Source: Parcubacteria group bacterium
Lineage (GTDB): Bacteria > Patescibacteriota > Minisyncoccia > Moranbacterales > JAKLHP01
Direction of reading: 5' to 3'
Assembly (NCBI GenBank): GCA_041657845.1
Contig: JBBABD010000030.1
Location: 1-9,069, forward strand
DNA length: 9,069 nt
Positions 6,467 through 9,069 of this stretch are shown here, in pieces. Position numbers and translations under genes: made by a program. Each line of letters opens with the position of its first letter. Position 1 is the stretch's first letter. The notes under the pieces are model-generated. The model worked only from the letters and a program-made list of their open reading frames with translations, made no database searches and was not told the origin of the DNA.

Positions 6467-6540
6467 GGGCTTATAGCTCAGTTGGTTAGAGCGCGTCACT
6501 GATAATGACGAGGTCTCTGGTTCGAATCCAGATAAGCCCA
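6467..6540 (+). tRNA. tRNA-Ile (anticodon GAT)
   Basis: A 74-base cloverleaf. Acceptor GGGCTTA pairs perfectly with TAAGCCC; D stem GCTC/GAGC; anticodon stem CGTCA/TGACG with loop CTGATAA and anticodon GAT; T stem TCTGG/CCAGA with loop TTCGAAT. The discriminator is A and CCA is not encoded. It is the only intact one of three related copies here, and a GIY-YIG ORF starts three bases after its 3' end. Confidence 0.97.
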
Positions 6541-6543
6541 CAT

Positions 6544-6804
6544 ATGTATACAACTTACGTTATTAAAAATAATAAAAATAAAAAATATACAGGAAGCACA
6601 GAAAACTTAGAAGATAGACTGAGAATGCACAACGATATAAATCCTGAAAAAGCTAAATTTCATAGAACTACTTACAATAATGGCCCTTGGAAAATTTTAT
6701 TTCAGAAAGATTTTAATTCCAGAAAAGAAGCTTTGGAATTTGAGCGATTTCTTAAAACGGGAAAAGGAAGAGAATGGTTAGAGCGCGCCCGCCTAGGCGG
6801 GTAA
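6544..6804 (+). CDS. GIY-YIG endonuclease domain protein with tRNA-derived C-terminus
   Basis: 86 residues from the ATG at 6544. The GIY-YIG nuclease fold is visible as TYVIKN (4-9, the GIY strand), KYTGST (14-19, the YIG strand), catalytic-type R25 in DRLRMHN, GPWKILFQKDF (47-57), and E67 in ALEFERFLKTGKGREWL. Small stand-alone GIY-YIG proteins cut or nick DNA and include homing and repair-type enzymes; the target here is unknown. The frame is open 13 codons further upstream, but only across the tRNA, so the ATG three bases after it is chosen. No Shine-Dalgarno is possible unless it lies in the tRNA. Trp78 to Gly86 and the stop are encoded by the downstream tRNA-Ile fragment: RARLGG comes from its D-arm end plus the inserted palindrome, and the TAA is the tRNA's TAATG. 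Confidence 0.85.
   Translation: MYTTYVIKNNKNKKYTGSTENLEDRLRMHNDINPEKAKFHRTTYNNGPWKILFQKDFNSRKEALEFERFLKTGKGREWLERARLGG
6788..6801. repeat. Perfect 14-base palindrome in the 3' tRNA-Ile fragment
   Basis: CCCGCCT followed by its exact reverse complement AGGCGGG. It supplies the final codons of the GIY-YIG gene and brings the adjacent TAA into frame. It occupies the place of TCACTGA in the intact tRNA. Confidence 0.8.
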
Positions 6805-6805
6805 T

Positions 6806-6821
6806 GCTCGCCGAGGCGAGC
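6806..6821. repeat. Second palindrome in the 3' tRNA-Ile fragment
   Basis: A seven-pair stem GCTCGCC/GGCGAGC with the two-base loop GA. Its inner 14 bases (6807-6820) replace ACGAGGT of the intact tRNA-Ile. GAGGCGAGC here is complementary to GCTCGCCTC at 6422-6430 in the first broken copy. Confidence 0.75.
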
Positions 6822-6850
6822 TCTGGTTCGAATCCAGATAAGCCCACACA

Positions 6851-6880
6851 AAAATCCCCTTTCAAGGGGATTTTAATTTT
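6851..6880. terminator. Bidirectional terminator between the tRNA clusters
   Basis: AAAATCCCC and GGGGATTTT form a perfect nine-pair stem around TTTCAA, with T-rich sequence on the 3' side on both strands (TTTTAATTTT forward; TTTTT reverse). It ends the plus-strand tRNA/GIY-YIG transcript and, in reverse, the tRNA-Ala(CGC) transcript, whose encoded CCA ends at its edge. Confidence 0.85.
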
Positions 6881-6953
6881 GGTGGACTTAGCGAGAATCG
6901 AACTCGCGTTTCAGCAATGCGAATGCCGTGTATTGCCACTATACGATAAGCCC
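6880..6953 (-). tRNA. tRNA-Ala (anticodon CGC)
   Basis: Read on the minus strand: acceptor GGGCTTA/TAAGTCC with a G3-U70 pair (alanine identity), D stem GTAT/ATAC, anticodon stem CGGCA/TGCTG with loop TTCGCAT and anticodon CGC, a four-base variable loop, and T stem GCGAG/CTCGC with loop TTCGATT. The discriminator A is at 6883 and CCA is encoded at 6882-6880, unlike the other tRNAs here. The D arm (TCGTATAGTGGCAATAC) resembles Gly/Glu-type tRNAs more than the other alanine tRNA. Confidence 0.92.
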
Positions 6954-6963
6954 AATAATAAAA

Positions 6964-6992
6964 ATGATACATTTTATAATACAATTTGTCCA
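6964..6992 (-). promoter_or_regulatory. Promoter of tRNA-Ala(CGC)
   Basis: On the minus strand, TGGACA (6992-6987) and TATCAT (6969-6964) are separated by 17 bases, and the tRNA begins 10 bases after the -10 box. The -35 box is identical to that of the other tRNA promoter. Confidence 0.7.
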
Positions 6993-6997
6993 TATTA

Positions 6998-7024
6998 AAA
7001 GGGTGCTGACAGGCAGCACCCTTT
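6998..7024 (-). terminator. Strong terminator hairpin after the beta-CASP nuclease gene
   Basis: A perfect 11-pair stem with arm AAAGGGTGCTG around a five-base loop, starting 9 bases beyond the stop codon on the minus strand and followed by TTTTAAT. It separates the nuclease gene from the tRNA-Ala(CGC) promoter immediately downstream. Confidence 0.88.
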
Positions 7025-7033
7025 GCGATTATT

Positions 7034-8638
7034 TTACAGTTGAAACGTTTGCCCTCGTTCAGGAATAACGATTTTCTTTTCCCAGATTCCTCCTAGGTCT
7101 CCAATAATATTACGTTTGAGACCAGCGCCTCCCTCTTTGGAACCGTGAACAATAAAGACTCCTTTGGTCGTTTTTTTGCGCAAAGTTTTTCGCGCATAAC
7201 CACGCAAAAGATCTGCATCTCCATGTCCAGAGTCACCCAGAAACACCTTGATTCTCGCTCTGACTTCCATGGATTTTTTGTTTATTTCCACAACTTTTTC
7301 CCCGCGTGCCAGTTTTGAATTGAGAGTCTCACTGACCGCATAGCCCAAGATGAAAAATACGAAATCCTCACGTGGCAAACCATAGCCGTAATGGTAGATG
7401 ATCCTTCCATTAGTTCCCATTCCTGAACACGCCATAACCATGAATTGGCCTTTCTTGCGTATTAACGCTTGCGAGTCTTCGTGAGTTTCAGCGTATTTTA
7501 GAAACGGATTCTTGTTTTTCCCCTCGGCCATAAAAGGATTAAAGGTGATGATATCCCTTCGATAACCTATCTCTTTCATACTCCAACAGCGAGCAAATAC
7601 TTGGTTTAAGCTCATGAGCAATGGAGAATCAACATAGATCGGCATCTCAGGGATTCTTCCTTCCAGCATCGCTACAGTTTTCTTAAGAATGCTTTCTTGA
7701 GGACGCTGAAAAGCAAAGACAGACTCGGTTATCTTTTGTCCTTTGTCATAGCATCGCTTGATTTCCGCGAAATACTGTTCATCATTATCTTCCCTGTTTG
7801 GATGCAACCGATTGCCATACACCGACTCAATAAAGAGATACTCGGGTTCTTCTTCGGGAATCCCAAGAGGAGGAAGAATGATATTGTCTTCCCTCCCAAG
7901 ATCTCCGGTAAAGCAAAGGTTGCGAACTGTTTCTTTGTCTTTAATGCCTATGAGGACGCTAGCTCCGCCAAGAACATGAGCTGATGAGTAGAACTTCACT
8001 GTGATACCATGAGCAATCCGAACAGGAATTTCATAATCGAATCCTCCATTCTTGAACAGCTTGCGCCCGAGCATCTCTTCTACGTCTTTTCGATTGTACA
8101 AGATGAGATCCTTTTTTTCCGTTTCACTCTTCACTCGCCTTTTAATCCTATCAACTTCTTCTCGCATACGGTCGAGTTTTTCGAGTTTAATCTTTGCCTT
8201 GTTCCTACGCAACATCTTTGGCCTCGTTGCTTTCTCTTTGGCCTTTTGTCGCTGAAGGGCACGAACCCTCTTCTTATAATCCTGCTCTTGAATCTTTGCC
8301 GAATCTTCGGCTATCACCGGAAAGATGTCAACTGTGTGCTTGGTAGCAATGACCCCTCCTTCAAATCCATTCTTTGCTAGCCATACCAAGAGTCCGACAT
8401 GGTCGTTGTGAACGTGAGTGATAACGACTACATCGATTTTTTGCGGATCTATTGACCGTATTGCCTGCATGTTGTACTTCTCGCTATTTTTCCCCTGAAA
8501 AAGCCCTGCATCAATCAAAATCCTGATCATTCTTTTCGCTTTCTGAACCTCAAGAAGCGTCATAGAACCCGTCAAGTTGTCTCCGCATAAACCTCCTAGG
8601 AATGTCACTCTGATCTTCATCCTCGATTTAGTTTCCAC
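7034..8638 (-). CDS. Metallo-beta-lactamase fold beta-CASP nuclease (CPSF/Ysh1-like)
   Basis: 534 residues. The metal-binding core shows THVHNDH (H75, H77, D79, H80), SSAHVLGG (H221) and CFTGDLGR (D246). The beta-CASP part shows ESVYGNRLHP (E271), FAFQRPQES, PIYVDSPL, the ACSGMGTNGRIIYHY block (H416) and SGHGDADLL (H472), then FIVHGS. These match bacterial and archaeal YSH1-type RNA nucleases, so RNA processing or decay in the cytoplasm is likely. Residues about 113-180 are an unusually long, Lys/Arg/Glu-rich helical insertion, making the protein longer than typical relatives of about 450. The start is GTG at 8638, chosen because GGGAGG lies five bases upstream; the in-frame ATG at 8620 has GAGG directly against it. 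Sample composition differs from neighbours: 7081-7140 has 30 G/C of 60, against 22 of 60 at 2281-2340 in murL-murD, which hints at a different history. Confidence 0.92.
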   Translation of the reverse strand: METKSRMKIRVTFLGGLCGDNLTGSMTLLEVQKAKRMIRILIDAGLFQGKNSEKYNMQAIRSIDPQKIDVVVITHVHNDHVGLLVWLAKNGFEGGVIATKHTVDIFPVIAEDSAKIQEQDYKKRVRALQRQKAKEKATRPKMLRRNKAKIKLEKLDRMREEVDRIKRRVKSETEKKDLILYNRKDVEEMLGRKLFKNGGFDYEIPVRIAHGITVKFYSSAHVLGGASVLIGIKDKETVRNLCFTGDLGREDNIILPPLGIPEEEPEYLFIESVYGNRLHPNREDNDEQYFAEIKRCYDKGQKITESVFAFQRPQESILKKTVAMLEGRIPEMPIYVDSPLLMSLNQVFARCWSMKEIGYRRDIITFNPFMAEGKNKNPFLKYAETHEDSQALIRKKGQFMVMACSGMGTNGRIIYHYGYGLPREDFVFFILGYAVSETLNSKLARGEKVVEINKKSMEVRARIKVFLGDSGHGDADLLRGYARKTLRKKTTKGVFIVHGSKEGGAGLKRNIIGDLGGIWEKKIVIPERGQTFQL

Positions 8639-8643
8639 ATGAA

Positions 8644-8649
8644 CCTCCC
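8644..8649 (-). promoter_or_regulatory. Ribosome binding site of the beta-CASP nuclease gene
   Basis: GGGAGG on the minus strand, five bases before the GTG at 8638. It is the only strong Shine-Dalgarno seen in the window, and it decides the GTG start over the ATG six codons later. Confidence 0.75.
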
Positions 8650-8672
8650 TTTGGGTTATTTGGGTAATTTTA

Positions 8673-8700
8673 AAGGAGCAAGTCGAAAAACTTCCTCCTT
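8673..8700 (-). terminator. Weak hairpin between uppP and the nuclease gene
   Basis: AAGGAG/CTCCTT arms with an inner AGT/ACT pairing around a six-base loop and a 2x2 internal mismatch. It lies 25 bases after the uppP stop on the minus strand, but only a poor T-run (TTAAAATT) follows. It may be a weak terminator, or an mRNA structure near the nuclease ribosome site. Confidence 0.3.
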
Positions 8701-8725
8701 ATCGTTTCCTAATTTTAATATACAC

Positions 8726-9069
8726 CTATTTCAAAAAATAGAAAGAGGCTATCACCACAGCCAGTCCCAACCGATACCAGAAGAAAATTGCATAACTGTA
8801 TTTTTCGACAAATTTGAGTAAATATTTGATGGCCAGATAACCACTTAGAGCTGAGAAAAAAATTCCGATGATAATATTCAAATCAATTCCTTGCGAAAAT
8901 AGTTTTGGAAGTTTGAGCGCTGCCGCTCCAAAAATTATCGGCGCGGAAAGAAGAAAGGAAAATCTGGCGGCATCCTTGCGATTCATTCCACAAGCGCGTC
9001 CGGCTGTTATCGTTGCCCCCGACCGAGAGACTCCGGGAATAATGGCTATCGCTTGCGATATGCCGATTA
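8726..9069 (-). CDS. uppP: Undecaprenyl-diphosphatase UppP (BacA family), C-terminal part, 5' end outside the window
   Basis: The frame stays open to the window edge, so about 113 C-terminal residues of a usually about 265-residue membrane protein are present. The segment ISQAIAIIPGVSRSGATIT contains the PGxSRSGAT motif of the active site, followed by GRACGMNRKDAARFSFLLSAP, the typical RxxAARFSFLLSxP block. Several hydrophobic helices follow, ending in YRLGLAVVIASFYFLK. The enzyme removes a phosphate from undecaprenyl diphosphate at the membrane, returning the lipid carrier for peptidoglycan and other wall polymers. The internal Met at 8986 is not the start, because the catalytic motif lies upstream of it. 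It is followed by the nuclease gene on the same strand after about 87 bases. Confidence 0.95.
   Translation of the reverse strand, partial: IGISQAIAIIPGVSRSGATITAGRACGMNRKDAARFSFLLSAPIIFGAAALKLPKLFSQGIDLNIIIGIFFSALSGYLAIKYLLKFVEKYSYAIFFWYRLGLAVVIASFYFLK

Larger units (their letters stand above)
6541..6846 (+). mobile_element. Candidate GIY-YIG mini-element bounded by the tRNA-Ile 3' end and its duplicated copy
   Basis: The unit is a GIY-YIG gene followed by a second copy of the tRNA-Ile 3' part. The left boundary is the 3' end of the intact tRNA; the right repeat shares TGGTTAGAGCGCG, TAATG and the last 26 tRNA bases. This is the pattern left when DNA inserts at a tRNA gene and restores it. 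The size, about 300 bases, and the single gene suggest a homing-endonuclease-driven element rather than an integrase island. Inference from structure only. Confidence 0.45.
6775..6846 (+). pseudogene. Broken tRNA-Ile copy (3' part) carrying two palindromes
   Basis: It starts at the D loop (TGGTTAGAGCGCG) and ends with the complete T arm and 3' acceptor strand, identical to the intact tRNA-Ile over the last 26 bases. Two seven-base blocks of the intact gene (TCACTGA and ACGAGGT, on either side of TAATG) are each replaced by a 14-base palindrome. The 5' acceptor strand and D-stem start are absent, so it cannot fold as a tRNA. It overlaps the end of the GIY-YIG gene. Confidence 0.85.

Noticed and set aside
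6394..6846. CRISPR array
   Set aside because: The repeats here are tRNA-Ile copies at uneven spacing with a gene between; there are no regular repeats or spacers and no cas genes.
6774..6998. 74-codon plus-strand ORF after the GIY-YIG gene
   Set aside because: It translates the tRNA-Ile fragment, the terminator and the antisense of tRNA-Ala(CGC); not a gene.

Overview
The window looks like a genome fragment from a Patescibacteria (CPR)-type bacterium. It is AT-rich and compact, and most genes lack a strong Shine-Dalgarno. It carries a cell-wall pathway variant (MurL fused to a MurD-type ligase), an ORF6N-domain gene, a GIY-YIG gene lodged next to a tRNA, and short CGCC/GGCG palindromes inserted into genes. 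All eight visible stops are TAA or TAG and the genes read through in the standard code, so TGA recoding is not indicated. The placement is inferred from gene content, not from a marker gene.

Layout. Positions 169-1059 (+) encode a membrane-anchored CAP-domain protein. It converges on an ORF6N-domain gene (1064-1591, -) whose promoter lies inside a perfect palindrome and whose coding sequence holds a 31-base near-perfect palindrome. Positions 1760-4267 (-) encode a MurL-MurD fusion. Just upstream, probably in the same transcript, is a D-aminoacylase-type amidohydrolase (4357-5943, -) with two substituted active-site positions.

Positions 6057-6880 form a plus-strand tRNA/small-ORF cluster between one good promoter and one terminator: tRNA-Ala(TGC), a 61-residue membrane protein starting 2 bases after that tRNA, a broken tRNA-Ile 5' part, an intact tRNA-Ile(GAT), a GIY-YIG gene starting 3 bases after it, and a 3' tRNA-Ile fragment. 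Both broken copies carry GC-rich palindromes exactly where the intact copy has ordinary anticodon-arm sequence. tRNA-Ala(CGC) (6880-6953) faces back on the minus strand. A beta-CASP metallo-beta-lactamase nuclease (7034-8638, -) and the C-terminal part of uppP (8726 to window end, -) complete the window.

How the genes fit together. MurL-MurD and UppP both serve peptidoglycan precursor supply: the first makes the glutamate-containing UDP-MurNAc dipeptide, the second recycles the undecaprenyl carrier. The deacylase may act on N-acyl-D-amino acids linked to wall turnover, but its active site makes this uncertain. The most unusual parts are the fusion enzyme, the tRNA-Ile/GIY-YIG/palindrome locus, and the ORF6N gene with its palindromes.
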